Shown in pieces: positions 10,883 through 23,370 of a stretch of DNA of 64,000 bases. The DNA is taken from NCBI GenBank assembly GCA_964247055.1, contig OZ176051.1:6882001-6946000 (forward strand), written 5' to 3'. The notes beneath the pieces were generated by a model. It was not told where the DNA came from and searched no databases. It saw only the letters and a list, made by a program, of their open reading frames with translations. Source of the DNA: Paragordius varius (lineage: Eukaryota; Nematomorpha). Position 1 is the first letter of the stretch, and every line of letters starts with the position of its first letter. The position numbers and the translations under genes were made by a program.

Positions 10883-12250
10883 CAGTGTCCACAAAAAATA
10901 TCCAAATCAAATATATATTTTAAAAAATGATCAGGGTATGAGGGTAGTTTTGATATTGGTCCTTACGAGTGGTTTAAAAAGTTATATACACTTTTATGTT
11001 CTGCTCCTATCATAAAATACCAAAATTTGAGCTATTTTTTTAAATATTTTTCCTGAAAGGTTAATGCCTCATTCCAAAAATTATTATTAAAATATATAAT
11101 ATGATACATATTAAAGGCGATACAATATTTTTATAAAGGTATTATAGTGGGCTCCAAAAGTCCCATTTTTTGCCCTTCTATAGGCTATTCTATTAAAGTA
11201 AAAGCAAAAATGTGGGGATTGCTGGATATTAATATATGATTTTTTCCTCAAAAAGGTTATTCCGGGTTTTTTGTTAAATTTTATTTTCAGAAAAATTTAA
11301 TGAAAAATATTGAAGCGTCCATCATCCCATTTCGACCATGAAGGAAATGGGTATATCATTCGAGGATGGCGAGTATTTTTATCACTTATGTTAAATAAAT
11401 ACGTTTTATGCAAATTCACCCAAATTTAAAACAAAATTTTTTAAATATAATATCTGATGTTTTAGACAAGGTCTATATCATCGTTGATAATAGCAGTTTT
11501 ATAATTATTTAAAGCGTTTTTATACCATTTCCATCATGGTTCAAAATAGTTATCAACGACGCTTCAACAAAATTATATGAGTTTTATTTTAAAGCAAAAG
11601 TCCTCTTTTTTCTTACAAAAATGTTCTTTGAACTCAAAATTTAGCCATTTATAACTCTTATCGCGCAATGACATTTATGTGTTTATTTTAAAAGAATTAG
11701 ACCATTTTAGAAGGGTAAAAATCGCTTTGTATTTTTTAATGAAGGTAGGTGTTAAATAAGGAAGTGCAAAGAATTATATCTCCCCAAGGGCGCCAGAGTT
11801 ATTTTACGACTCTTATCTCTAAAAAAATTTCAAAATAGTTAAGGCTTTATAACCTTTTTATTTTACGCGATGACATTTTGGGGTATTTTTCTATAAAGCT
11901 TAGTAAACAACTGAAAGTTGTTTTGGTTAAAATTCAATGATCAAACCCTCTTTTCTAGTATTGATCAAAAAGTTTTAGATTTTTGCATTTTTTTGACTTC
12001 TAGCCCATCATATCTCCAAAACACGATAGAAACGAACAATGATTTAAAATCGATAAGTATCGAAAATGTTCTGGTAAATTGCAATATTTTTCAAAGTTAT
12101 ATTTATATTTTTACACCATAATATACATTTATTAGTCTGTTATTACAATTAAAAAATTATTGGATGGCGGCCAAAAAGTTTATGATGAAGACAATTTTAT
12201 ATTTTATTAAAAAATTTAATCTTAGTTTGAGTTTTTATGAGCTTGGCGAT
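10883..12250 (+). repeat. Family D repeat, copy 1
   Basis: Begins TA-CAGTGTCCACAAAAAATA, followed by TTGGTCCTTACGAGTGGTTT and GTGGGCTCCAAAAGTCCC. Further on (11870-12180) is a module beginning CATTTTGGGGTA that also occurs at 14630. Related copies lie at 14590, 31660 and 57766. CAGT ends next to TA suggest a Tc1/mariner-type non-autonomous element. The right boundary is uncertain. Confidence 0.5.
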
Positions 12251-12994
12251 AGAGTATTGAATTAATGACTAATGTATGAGAAACTAGAATTTTATATAAA
12301 TTTCACCGAATTTGATTGTTCTTTCAGAAAATATTTGTTTTCGTTTAAATTAAATACAAAGAATATTATTATATATTCATTATCAAAATTTATACAGCGC
12401 GGTGTTTTTGAAGATTGGATTACATAAATTAAAATATGTCAATACATCAAAAATTTATATAGGTGCATAGTATAAAAAACTAAAATAGATATTTAGAAAG
12501 ATATATTTCAAGCAAAAAAACTGAATTTGAATTCCAATATGCATATGGATCAATTATAACCATTATTCCTAAAGCAAACAGTATACTTATACCAAGTTTA
12601 TACTAGAATATGTATGGGCAGTTGTCATATATTTGTGTCTCAAATTGTCAAAGTATATGTGTTTGATACAATACATCTTTTTGTCAATCTTATTAATTTA
12701 CAAATTTTATCATTCATCTTTGCTCAAAATATATTTAAATTTATTTATCTGACATATTTAATTGTATTTTAAGGCTATATACCTTCACGTAATATCTTTA
12801 ACGATAATGTAAAATTTGTTGAATCAGCAAGGTTGAAAATAAATGTTTTATTAGAGAGCACACCTTTTAAATATTGTTTATTTATTAAATATTTATCTTT
12901 TATAATGAGTTTCATTATAATAATATATTATGTTTTGTGTTTTCCCGTCATATTTCAATTTATCCAATCATTATCTTTAACCTATTTATGCAAT

Positions 12995-13123
12995 ATGACA
13001 AACCCAAAATTCAAAATCAATGATGATATAAATTTGAGGTATATTATGGACCGGTTAAAATTTGAGGAGGAATATCAAAATCAACAGCAATTGATGACCT
13101 GTTCTTTAAAATATTCGAAGATT
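12995..13123 (+). CDS. Possible first exon of an unrecognised gene
   Basis: An ATG-initiated run of 43 codons, starting MTNPKFKINDDINLRY and ending at a GTAATT donor, with charged, non-repetitive composition. It lies 1.2 kb upstream of exon A of the copy-2 gene on the same strand and could be its start. However it ends in phase 0 while exon A needs two bases, so a missing exon or another gene is possible. No homology recognised. Confidence 0.3.
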
Positions 13124-13210
13124 GTAATTTTTTGGTTTTGATATGACTCTAAAGGTTCTGATTGACAAAATTATCAGCGGTCATTCAAATACGCTATTTT
13201 CAATCTAGAT

Positions 13211-14137
13211 CAGGGGTGTCTAACACAAATGGCTGCTAGAGCATATTTGAATTAGAAGACATAAGTATCAAATTTATATATTATATAATATATAGATTTG
13301 TTAATTTTCATATAAATAACAAAACAACTAATAAAACATTAGAATATTGCTAAATTTGCTGTTAAGTTGTACTAATGGTTAAAAACAAAAAATTTGATGA
13401 ATGCATGGATAAACTTAATTTTTTAATCTGCCATTGATAGCACGTTTTCAGACAACTTTAACTTACCACACTTAAATTCCTGCTGAAGTGTGTTTAGCAT
13501 GCAATTTTCAATATAATAAATAATACATTAGAAATTTATGTATGAACCTCCGAGGAATTTTTTATATTAAAATAAAACTCGGCAATAAATATCAGTATTA
13601 ACACTGAGCTGCTTGTTGCACCTAGATTTTCACATATTCCTTTTACAATGACACTTATGGTTGGAAATGTATTTAATTTTATATAATCATATGCTTTAAA
13701 CAATAAACAATTAAATGATGTATTGAAAAATATTGATATCGAATTGGATATATTATTAATGAAACTGTGGTTTTCAGAAATATGGCTCTTTCACTAAATA
13801 AATAAAAAAATATTTACTTCCAAATATTTTCGAATGCGTAATTTATAACTTCAATAATATAGGTAGCTATATTAAAATTGGGATTTGTGGTTTACAAAAA
13901 TATGGCTTCACTAAATAATTACCAAAATAGTTTACCAGTGGCAAGTATTCTAAAGATTTTCAGATTGGAAAGGAAATGGATTAACTAAATGTGATATAAA
14001 TTAATAAAAAATATTATAAAAAAATTTATGCAAATTAATTTAAAATTTATACTTTTTTTAAAAACCAACCTACCTGGCCACTCAAAATTTTTTAAAGAGC
14101 TACAAATGGCTCCGGAACCACCTGTTAGACAATCCTG
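13211..14137. mobile_element. Non-autonomous hAT-like element
   Basis: Inverted ends CAGGGGTGTCTAACA (left) and TGTTAGACAATCCTG (right); both arms also carry an AAATGGC motif further in. The possible 8-bp flanks atctagat and agagacat match at only 4 of 8 positions, so it is old or the match is chance. There is no transposase inside. Confidence 0.5.
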
Positions 14138-14307
14138 AGAGACATTTAATATACTTAAAATAATCTTTTTTTGTAGATGAGTTCTGAATTTGAGTTTTTA
14201 TGTAATTGAAGATATCTACCCTTTTCTAAAACAAATAAAAATATCAATAAAGTATTTATAAATTTTAATATTTCTAATATTGGTATAATACATTAATTGT
14301 ATGTTAG

Positions 14308-17300
14308 CATGTCGCATATACCACTTGTATGGTCAGAAGGAAATGTAGAGGCTAAATTTAATCAAAGACTCGAAATCAATCCATTTGAGACTAATGATTT
14401 TGATTTGATATACACATTTTACCCTGCGGGATATGCTAAATTTAAATGGCTACAAAACTTGTTGAACTCAAATGTAAACTTTTTTCAATTACAACACTTT
14501 AAAAATTTTAAACTAACGCATGCCTTCTTATTATTAATATTTTACATTAGTGCATGTGAAAGCAATTAATTATAATTATTAGATTTTTTTAAAATTGATA
14601 CTCCATTTATTTTAAATTTGTAAGCGCAACATTTTGGGGTAGTTAACTACTAGAGCTTAAGGTAGTAAACAAACTATTGTTTTGAGAGTTGTTTTGGTTG
14701 AAATTTAATTATGAAATTCTCTTCTTCTGTATTACATAAAAAGACTTATAATTTTTACCTTTTTTTTCTTGAATATCGAATTCAGATAGCTCAAAACCGA
14801 TTAAATTGAACAACTGATTTTAAAAAATAAATATAAATAATTTGCTGGTTTTCGTTCCAAAATTTATTTATAGTTTCTAACCATAATACATAGTTATGTT
14901 CGCTCATACAATATAAAAAATTAAATAAAAAAATGGTGGCGAAAGGTTTAGAGGATTTAATTATTTTTTCAAAAAATCGTGCGCCTTAAAATCTAAAGAA
15001 GGCATGTTTTTCAATTTGACTCAATGCTAAAAAATTTTTTTAAAATATTTTAATTTAAAATGGCTCTGGAGTATAATACTACTTCCAAAAGGCCAAATCG
15101 GGAGATAAATATTCTGAGGTATACATATTTAGATAGATAAATGTATGGATTCTCGTGGTGCTTCCACTATCGACCGTACGAGTGATTTAAGGAAATTATT
15201 ACCATTTTTATGCTAATAGCTTGATATCGAAAAATTATATGCGTACATTTTTGCTAAATATAAAATATTGGTGAAAGCTAAATGCTTGACTCCAAATCAT
15301 TAAACTATATCATATACTATATAAACCAAGACAATATTATGATAAAAACATAAAGAGTATGGGCTCCAAAAAACTTTAATTTTGACCCAATCTATAATGG
15401 GCTAGTTTTGTATAAACGCACTACCTTACGATATGGATTTAGATATATATATATATATATATGGAGGTTATGTAAAAAATATAAATGCATACTTTGCCTA
15501 ATATTTTTAGCGAAATTATGAAAAACATATTTTATGGTATTTTTGAGTATGATAAAAACGGTAAAAAAGACTTTAACAACTTTTTTATTTTAAAGGTGCT
15601 AATCACTAAAACCATCTCAGATTTTGATTAAAATATTGTCTTCAATTTTAAAAAGTTTTTTATTGGACGCATTTTTAGTTTAGTCAAATTTGAAGATCAA
15701 AAACTAATTCAAGTAAATTAAATTTGCAAGTTTTTTAATATGGTAAATAAAAATTTTGCCAAAAACTAATTAACGTGTGCTTTAAAAATCATCTTTTGAT
15801 TTCATAGTCAAGCAGATTGTTTTATATATTTCGCGAAATCTCGCATTTTTGCGATTATTATAAAAATTAGCCCATAGATGGATCCGATAATTTGGGACTT
15901 TCGGAGGCTACATCTAAAAATAAAATTTTATAATAATATTGTTTTGCCTTTTAAATATACCTTATTATAATAATAATTTTTTGCAAGAAGCATTAGCTTT
16001 CACCCAAAAAATCCTATTTATATAATATTAGCCAATTATGCGATTTTTCGATATGGACCAAGTACCACAAAGTACTAACATGTTTTAAATAACTCGTAAG
16101 GCTCAAAATTAAAAACCATGGATAATCTGATATCATAAATATATCAAGATATTTTTTGTGGACTTAAACAATTTCCGTAAGTGTCGCTTAGTATATAGAA
16201 CGAATACATTTCTTAGTTTTATATTGACGTCCATCCAAATACCACCCATTATGGTTTTCGAATTGTATCAACTTACAGTTATGGATTCATTGGACCTTTA
16301 GAGCGACCTTAGCTCCACCACGCTCTTTACCCCAGCCAATTGTGCAGGTAAACATACCCTTTTTGTAAATAATATAAGCTCGAGTAATACAGTAAAAATG
16401 AAATTATACCGACAAAAATAGGGATATAAATATGTTTTCATAAGAGTACTTTTTTAATCTTAATATTTTTAATATAATTAACGTGATAAGCAAAGTACGA
16501 AGATATTTATATTGGTAACACAATTAATTGAATATTTTACATTGTAAATAGATAAAATTAAGGTTTAAAAAAGTATATTTGTATGTTGAAATAATTATTT
16601 GACATTATTTTACGTTTTTTATAATTCAAATTTTACTCTATTGATGATATTTAGTTAACTAAAAGTTTATGTGTATATTGGATTTATTATATGTATATAT
16701 TTGTTTGAAACAGTGTTTAAAATATTTAAAACTGTCTCAGAATACTATGATTATAAATAATAAATAATTAACAAAAAAACATACAATTGATATATCTTAA
16801 TTTTAGTGAAATGATTAAGTTAATAAGCAGTACATTTACATTCAGAATTATCAATGGCTCCTTATAATTAACATGATACCCTCTACAATGTTGATTACAG
16901 ATATATCTTGCAATTTATTTAGACACGTTTTTATCAACATGTTAATGGTATTACGGTTTATGATATCTACCAGGATTTTGTCACGATTCGTACCCAAATA
17001 TTATATAATAACCCTATATTAGCCTTTATTGGATTGAAAAACGATATGTATTGGACGACTCAATCTAGAATCCCCAAAGTGAACGTTGTGGTACAACAAT
17101 GTTTAAGTAAATATTTTTTCACTTCATAATATACCTTATGATTGTGTTTATTAACCTATTTAACTGATTTTAAATGAAAATCCTAATCTATAAGGCTAAA
17201 AAATCATATATTCGTTCAAGACTGATAGGTTTTTCAAACTGCAATATATTATAAGGATTGAATATGCTAAATTCAAGCTTCAATCAATAACTACGGTTAA

Positions 17301-17995
17301 GCCAAAAAAGTTTTGGATTATGGTGGCATATAATCTTATATAACTGTTAACTGCAGTCTAAATTAGGATTTTAATTAATTTGTTTTTGAATTTATAAATA
17401 CATTTAAGTACCCTTCTCCCCGCTTTGTTTCATATATTTTATCGGTCAATTTAGTTTTTTGTACTAAACATATATTTACGATTTTATAACTGACTGCTTA
17501 TGACTTTTAGCCATTATTTAAGTAATAGCCTGAAGCGTCATCTAGGATTTGTTCACTAGGTGCCCCAAAGCTCGTGCTTTCGGTAATTTTTAAAATACAA
17601 GATTTACCATTTTTAGAACATTTTGTTTTAACATGAAAATAATGCATAATATCATTTGATTTTTTATCCGTAGAGTTGTAGACTCTGGCTCTCTTTATAT
17701 TCTTAGCATGTATGGGCAAAAGTACAATGAACGCCCACTGTGCTGTTTTATATCGAAATATTTTTTGTTACCTAAATAATATCTGGTTCATTCATTTATA
17801 ACTACATGATGTGCAAATTTTTGAAGCCGTTTACGTTTCGGTTTATATTTGGATAAAGTAGATCAGGGACTTTTAAAATCCGGAAAATTGGGTGTTAAAT
17901 GCCAAATAAGAGAAATTAACACCAAAACCAAAGTGGGTCACAAAGCTGATCATCACGATTTCGGCTATATTACGCTTACTTTATCATATGTTTGT
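14308..17995 (+). CDS. Unrecognised protein, copy 2 (partial, at least four exons)
   Basis: Paralogue of the minus-strand gene at 45-3292. Exon A (14308-14473) encodes HIPLVWSEGNVEAKF and FDLIYTFYPAGYAKF. Exon B (16217-16347) begins FYIDVHPNTTHYGF and ends LPQPIVQ at a GTAAAC donor, exactly where copy 1 has its donor. Exon C (16923-17106) includes VNGITVYDIYQDFVTIRTQI; exon D (17859-17995) includes KLGVKCQIREINTK. Junctions A-B, B-C and C-D are all in phase. Inside B the reading frame changes between GFIGPLE and ATLAPPR; B is 131 nt against 153 nt in copy 1, so this copy may be decaying or my border is wrong. Repeat family D fills most of the A-B intron. Later exons were not found. Function unknown. 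Confidence 0.45.
14590..16175. repeat. Family D repeat, copy 2 (foldback)
   Basis: Contains the CATTTTGGGGTA module (14630), a left arm with TGGTGCTTCCAC and ACGAGTGATTT (15150-15195) and GGGCTCCAAAAAAC, and a right arm in inverse order (GGGACTTTCGGAGGC at 15894, TAACTCGTAAGGC at 16091), closing with ATATTTTTTGTGGAC. It occupies most of the intron between exons A and B of the copy-2 gene. A short (AT)n run lies at 15445-15460. Confidence 0.55.
17507..17752 (-). CDS. Small secreted-type protein, C-terminal exon (hypothetical)
   Basis: A minus-strand frame encodes a hydrophobic stretch (WAFIVLLPIHA) with a signal-peptide look, then a polar segment with two cysteines (KCSKNGKSC) and a stop after YYLNNG. 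There is no in-frame ATG: an upstream stop is followed by CACAG, which could be a splice acceptor at 17749. A start exon should therefore lie at higher coordinates; I could not identify it. The base composition is more coding-like than the surroundings. It is antisense to an intron of the copy-2 gene. No family recognised. Confidence 0.35.
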   Translation of the reverse strand, partial: YKTAQWAFIVLLPIHAKNIKRARVYNSTDKKSNDIMHYFHVKTKCSKNGKSCILKITESTSFGAPSEQILDDASGYYLNNG

Positions 17996-19510
17996 GTAAA
18001 ATAGTTTGGTAATTCAAACGCGTGAAATTTTAATTTAATTTTCGACAATTTCTGTATTGATATTATTAATTTTAACAAAATCGCATTGTCGAAATTTTCC
18101 AATAATGTGATTTTAATGAGTTTAGTCTAAAATCTTGTTTAAAGGATATGGAGGTGCTCCCGTAGTTTAATAGAACATGGCTTAATTTAATGAAGATTAG
18201 TCAATATAAGTCTAATTGAGAATAATATTATACTATAATTTTTATATTTTTGCTGTAAATTTTAGACTCTTAACTATCGAGGCAAGAATATTTAGCAAAT
18301 ATAAATTATTAAGTTTACTAATGCTATTGCTTTAACACTCCATTGCCTTTTGGCGTGGTTGTATATCTCAGAGTTATTTGAAATTTTATTATCTTTAAAA
18401 TATTAAAAACATTAAGCCGAATTTAAAAATATGCTTAATTTAGCCTTTTAGGTACATTATAAAATTTATTTTAAAAAAATGTTAAATTGTAAAAATCCTC
18501 ATCTCACACTTTTTTGCAGCCATTATTTCTATATTTTTTTAAGCGCTAATAGAAGGCAAATAAATGTATATTATGGTTAAAAAATGCAAATGGTTAAATT
18601 CAATAAGTTTTGTGGATACATTTCACCAGCAGAAACTTAATATATTTTGATTTTAATATCAGCTGTTGTTTCAATCGTGTTTTGGAGTCCCAATTTTATA
18701 CGCTAGAAGTCACAATACTGTAAAAAAATTTATCTTATGCATGAGAACAATGTTTGATAATTTAATTTAAAGTAAAATAACTTTCGAAACTGTAATTTAA
18801 CTACAAAATTAAGCTCTGAAATATAACCACCCCAAAAGTTAAACTGGACAAAAAAGTGATAAGGAAATGAATTAATTATTATAATAAGTCATCAGTATAT
18901 AAATCTTAGGGAATTTTTTAGGCTAATGCGCACAATCAATTGATATTTTCGTATACAGCGTTTAAATTCAATTTTTAATCCGAAAATCCTTGTCTCAATG
19001 ATTAAAGCCTATCAAAATGTATCATACACATATTTGACACACTCTTTTATAATTTAGAGCTATAAATTATATTATATTAGACATTCAACAACCTAGCACC
19101 CAAATATTCACAAAAGGTATAATAGAATCAATTCAAGTTTAGATTTTTTCATACATATTGACGATATATGTGATCAGTTTAGTGATCCTGGAATATACAA
19201 TTTAATTACCTCAGATCCAATTAATCCCGTACTTTTGAAGTATTACAAAACATTATTAATTAAATTTTATGCGTCTTATCGAATGTTTAGACCTTTTAAT
19301 ATTAATTCTAAAAATATGAATTTTTTCCCATTTTTAAGATACCTTTTAAATAGCATTAATTACTCATAAACCTTTTTACAGTCCCCGGGACTTGTGGTTA
19401 AGTATTTAAATTCGACTTATTTATACATATAATGAACAAGCTTGACGACTCAACCACTCTATTACGACGCTTTAAAAAAGAGATTTTCCTAATTTTAAAT
19501 TCACTTCTTT
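17996..19510. other. Gene-free stretch
   Basis: AT-rich, with no supported exon or named repeat. A GCTCCCGTAGTTTAAT string near 18155 looks tRNA-like at first glance but does not fold into a full cloverleaf. Confidence 0.45.
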
Positions 19511-19513
19511 ACG

Positions 19514-21700
19514 TTAAAGTGAAACATATTTAAATTTAATAAACATATAATAACAATAATTATATAATATCAGTCTTTTGGACGATATTCTTAAACTATT
19601 TGGCCAAAAAACCCTGTCCATGGCGTTTTTGCGTTTTAAGTTCAGTTTTGCCTTATCTCTCTTAACCGTATCTATCCATCGCGTTTTAGGGCGCCCTATT
19701 CCTTTCCTACTTTTCAAAATATAATTATCAATCTTTTTGTCAATATAGTTATCATTTTTTCTATCTACGTGTCCAAACTATTAAGATGATTTAACATAAT
19801 CCTTTATGGGCTTGAGATCCGTTTTAAATATATGAATTCCTCTTGTCTTTCCTCGTTTTACCGCACATAAATCTAAACATTTTCCTATCAATAACTTTAC
19901 AGTGCCTCTCTGATTTCTCTTTTATACCCTTTTTAATATCCACCTACTTCTAATTCTATTTTACGTTTTTTCCCACCAAAATTTTAAAGTTCCATTTTTT
20001 ATTAACATTTAAACAGCACCGTCGTAACGCATCAATCCATTGCTCACTAATTCTTTGTATTCATGTAACTCGTCTGACAGCACTATTAGGTAATTGCATA
20101 AAGTAAATACCAGCCAATACATTGTCCCACTTTTGAAATTTTGTCCATGCATATTATAGGTAGCAACGGAGCTAATGCTGACCATAGATGCCCTGGTTTA
20201 TTTTAATAGGATCTGACACTCTCTGGTGTGTTTTAAGTTTAATATGGTAAAAGCCGTACATGCTTTTTAGAATTTTTATGTAACTTTCAGGAGCGTTTTT
20301 CCGTCTTAAAGTCCACCATATTGTATTCCGTTGCCAAACACCTCTTCGATATCGATTCCATGCAACTCCCTTTTCCTTTCATTGGACTTGTTTATTAACC
20401 TTCTTACTGCGTGAATCGGATCGATGGCATACTTTCCCGGAATAAAATCGAATTGGTTCCCCAACAAACTTTTTAATCGTTTTTTAGTATTTCTCAAATA
20501 ACTTCAATGAATGAGGTATCAATATCTCTCTGTAATTGTTACAATCCTTTATATCTCTTTTACCCTTAAAAATGGGAACAGTGAAACTCTCCTTCCATTG
20601 ATGGTATAATACCTATAGTAACTAGTTTAGTAAAATATCCGTTAAAAATTTAATACCTCTCTCTGACATTATTTTCCAGCAGTTTATGATAATATCGTCT
20701 GGACCTACATTTATTAAATCTCTTCTAAACCAATCTGGACTTGCTCTTTAGTCATTCTCACAAGCCTTATAAGTTCCTTATTAATCCTTTTTTCCGTGTC
20801 TTCTGCTTGGTGGGTGTATCCCCACATTTTAGTAAGCCATGTGTCTCTAACTAGATTTCCTCTACTTCTCAATCCACACACCTTAACTACCGCCCTAATT
20901 GTTTTAGCCACCTGAGAACAAACTCTTTCTGGATCGTTGTTCCTGTCTAGTATGCCTACCGTTTCAATTAATCTTTCTTTACTGTTTCTTAAGGAATCCC
21001 ATTTAATTACCCTCGGTGCTATAAGCTTACGCTTTTTAACATTTATTGGTATATCTGTTATATATTTACACATAATTAAATTATTTTGTGCACTAATCTG
21101 TTAGGTATTATTTTGCACACAACATTTTTAAAGACTATAGCGGTACAAGGATAAAATTAATTTGTTACTTCTTATTTCTACTTTCGTAGGTAATGGAATG
21201 GCTATCTCTTTTAAAGAAGGTATTTGTTTTAGCTAAGTTATAAGATTGAGTAAATCTTATTAATTCACTTTTTCATTTTAACACCGTAACCTTTTCCCCC
21301 ATGTCAAGGCTTAAAAACCTCTTTTTTGTCCCACCTGCCCATTAAAATCACCACAAAATATGCTTACTCTGTCTTTCAACAAATCATAAAATTTATCTTT
21401 CTCCAGTCTAGTCAACCCTATTTGGGGAGCCTAAACGCTAAATATGGCAAAAACCCTCTTATCTAATAATAAATCAATACTGATAATTTTACTGTCAGCA
21501 GGTCTAACCTCAATAATTTGATTGGTAAATCTTGGACACACTATTATTGCGACTTCACTGTGACAATCCTTAGAAACTGAATAAAACATTTTGTAGTTAC
21601 CTTCTAATGTCTTGGTACCGTTTCCACGGTATCTAGTCTCCTGCATCCACAAGAAATTTAGATTTTTTACCCTCATAGTTTTAAATATCAAAAAAAGATA
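19514..21700 (-). mobile_element. LINE 1: broken RTE-like non-LTR retrotransposon
   Basis: Minus-strand fragments follow the order of an endonuclease-reverse transcriptase. Endonuclease (21691-21431) has LNFLWMQETRYRGNGT. A linker follows at 21073-20714. Reverse transcriptase (20497-20306) has FDFIPGKYAIDPIHAVRRL, which corresponds to the FGFMPGRSTTDAIF motif of the family. The C-terminal tail near 19717 has GRPKTRWIDTVKRD. The frame changes several times and the YADD catalytic region is not recognisable, so the copy is dead. The tail and endonuclease style match 'craniofacial development protein 2-like' RTE-type elements; the clade is inferred from memory. Confidence 0.8.
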
Positions 21701-21733
21701 ATAGATAAAAAATAAACAAATAAAATATATAGC

Positions 21734-22299
21734 TTAACACTTGGATTCAACACATTTATTTTAGTCCCTCAATTCAAATTGGGGTACTTAAATACCCCAG
21801 GTCTGTTTAAAATTAAATTCTTTGAAAATTATGGAAGGAATCGAAACCGTGGCAAAATCTTGGAGATATATAACATTAATAAACCGTATTATATAAAAAT
21901 CTTTATTTAAAAATACTTGATATTACTTATTTTAAGCTACAACCGAAGGGTAAAAATTTAGTCAACGTGACAAGTGTGCAATGGTAAAATTGAAAAATAA
22001 TACAAAATAAATTGCTTTTTCTATTTCTATCAATGTTAGATGTAATTTTAAAAAATTAGCTTTAATTTTACCTTAAAATTTAATGAAGACGATAGTAAAA
22101 ATTTTGTAAAATAAAAATGGCGTCGAAGTAGTTTGACATGGAACTTTTTTTTCAAAACAAAATTTTATTTAGATATTTTGGCATATTTATATAATTTTTA
22201 TTAGGATAGAAGCATAAATTTAAATTGGGACCGTTTGAAAATCCTGATTGAAATTTAGTCTGGCGTATTTAGATACCCCAATTTGAAACGAAGTGTTAA
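21734..22299 (-). repeat. TTAA-flanked MITE, family A copy 3
   Basis: Reverse orientation. Low-coordinate end is TTAACACTTGGATTCAACAC, high-coordinate end GAAACGAAGTGTTAA, with TTAA at both edges. It shares the GGGGTA...TACCCC subterminal hairpins and the TGGCGTCGAAGTAGTTTGAC body. It lies between LINE 1 and mariner 1. Confidence 0.8.
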
Positions 22300-22469
22300 A
22301 TTAAATTAAAAGAACAAACCAAAAATTAATAAAAAATTAAAAAATAAAATGTAAAAATAAAATACGTATCTTTACCAATGAATGAGGGGTAAGAATTTTG
22401 ATTTGGAATGTGTAGTATACTCTAAATAAAACAAAAAAAATATAATAAAAATTTTTGTAAAGTTAATTG

Positions 22470-23370
22470 CGCATTTAAGCAAATATGTCAGCGAAAAGTA
22501 CGATTAATTCGATACATACCCCATTTTGTTTATCTGATAAGACATATATAAGACAGACTAAAAAAACTAGCGACTTACTATCAGCATTCAGAAATCATGT
22601 CGAATTTTACACCGAAAAAAGATTTGCAGCACGCATCGCTTTTCATCAAGAGGACGAGGTCAACTTAAACTCATAGGAAATTAGCAGATGCATTACATTT
22701 ATCACAAAAACAAACAGTTAGAGTTACGAGCAATGGGAAAGACTTTTGATGGTAAATGGGTTACACACATACAAATCGAAAATTGCAAATTATTTGCGAA
22801 ATCCTGCTGGAATGTTACGGTTTTTGCATCAAATTGTGACGGTGAGGAATGACCTTTATCAATCTATAACGAAATTGTTTACCATGCCAGCCGCTTCATT
22901 AACACCATGGCAAAACCGGTTCGCAATAAGACCATGCCATAGGTCTGTTGGGACCAGAGCGGTATTGTGCATTATGAACTTTTGAAACCCTGTAAATACA
23001 CAACGCCAATGCCAACAAATGTTTTATATGCAGTAATCGAAAAACAATCGGAACAGAAGACATGTTAAAGTGATTTTGATGCATCACAATGCTCTGTCTG
23101 ACATGGTAAAATTAGTGGGATTTTTTTAAACATCCTCTCAACTTTTATACTCTGGTGCCATCTGATATATTTCCATCAATGGGGCTTTTACAAGCAATCC
23201 TTCTATAATTGCGAACACTTTGGAAAATGCGTTAACGAATGGTTGACCGCAAATGACAATCAGTTTTTATGGCATGAACATATACTAGCAAAGATGGATG
23301 AAATGTGTGAAAGCCGATGTACAATTTTTAAAATACATAAAATAATTGGCATGCAAAATTACACGTGTTT
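22470..23370 (+). mobile_element. Mariner-type transposon copy 1 (degenerate)
   Basis: Plus-strand fragments in several frames match mariner transposase in order: ADALHLSQKQTV (helix-turn-helix end), TFDGKWVTH (family LDGKWVRH), FLHQIVT (family FLHRIVTGDEKW), WDQSGIVHYELLKP (family WDxKGVVYYELL) and VNEWLTANDNQFLWH near the C-terminus. Many frame changes and stops make it inactive. Terminal repeats were not identified, so the borders are approximate. Confidence 0.75.

Noticed and set aside
18155-18215. tRNA-like string (GCTCCCGTAGTTTAAT...)
   Set aside because: No acceptor stem partner, no T-loop consensus and no foldable anticodon arm. I found no tRNA, rRNA or other structured RNA gene in the window.
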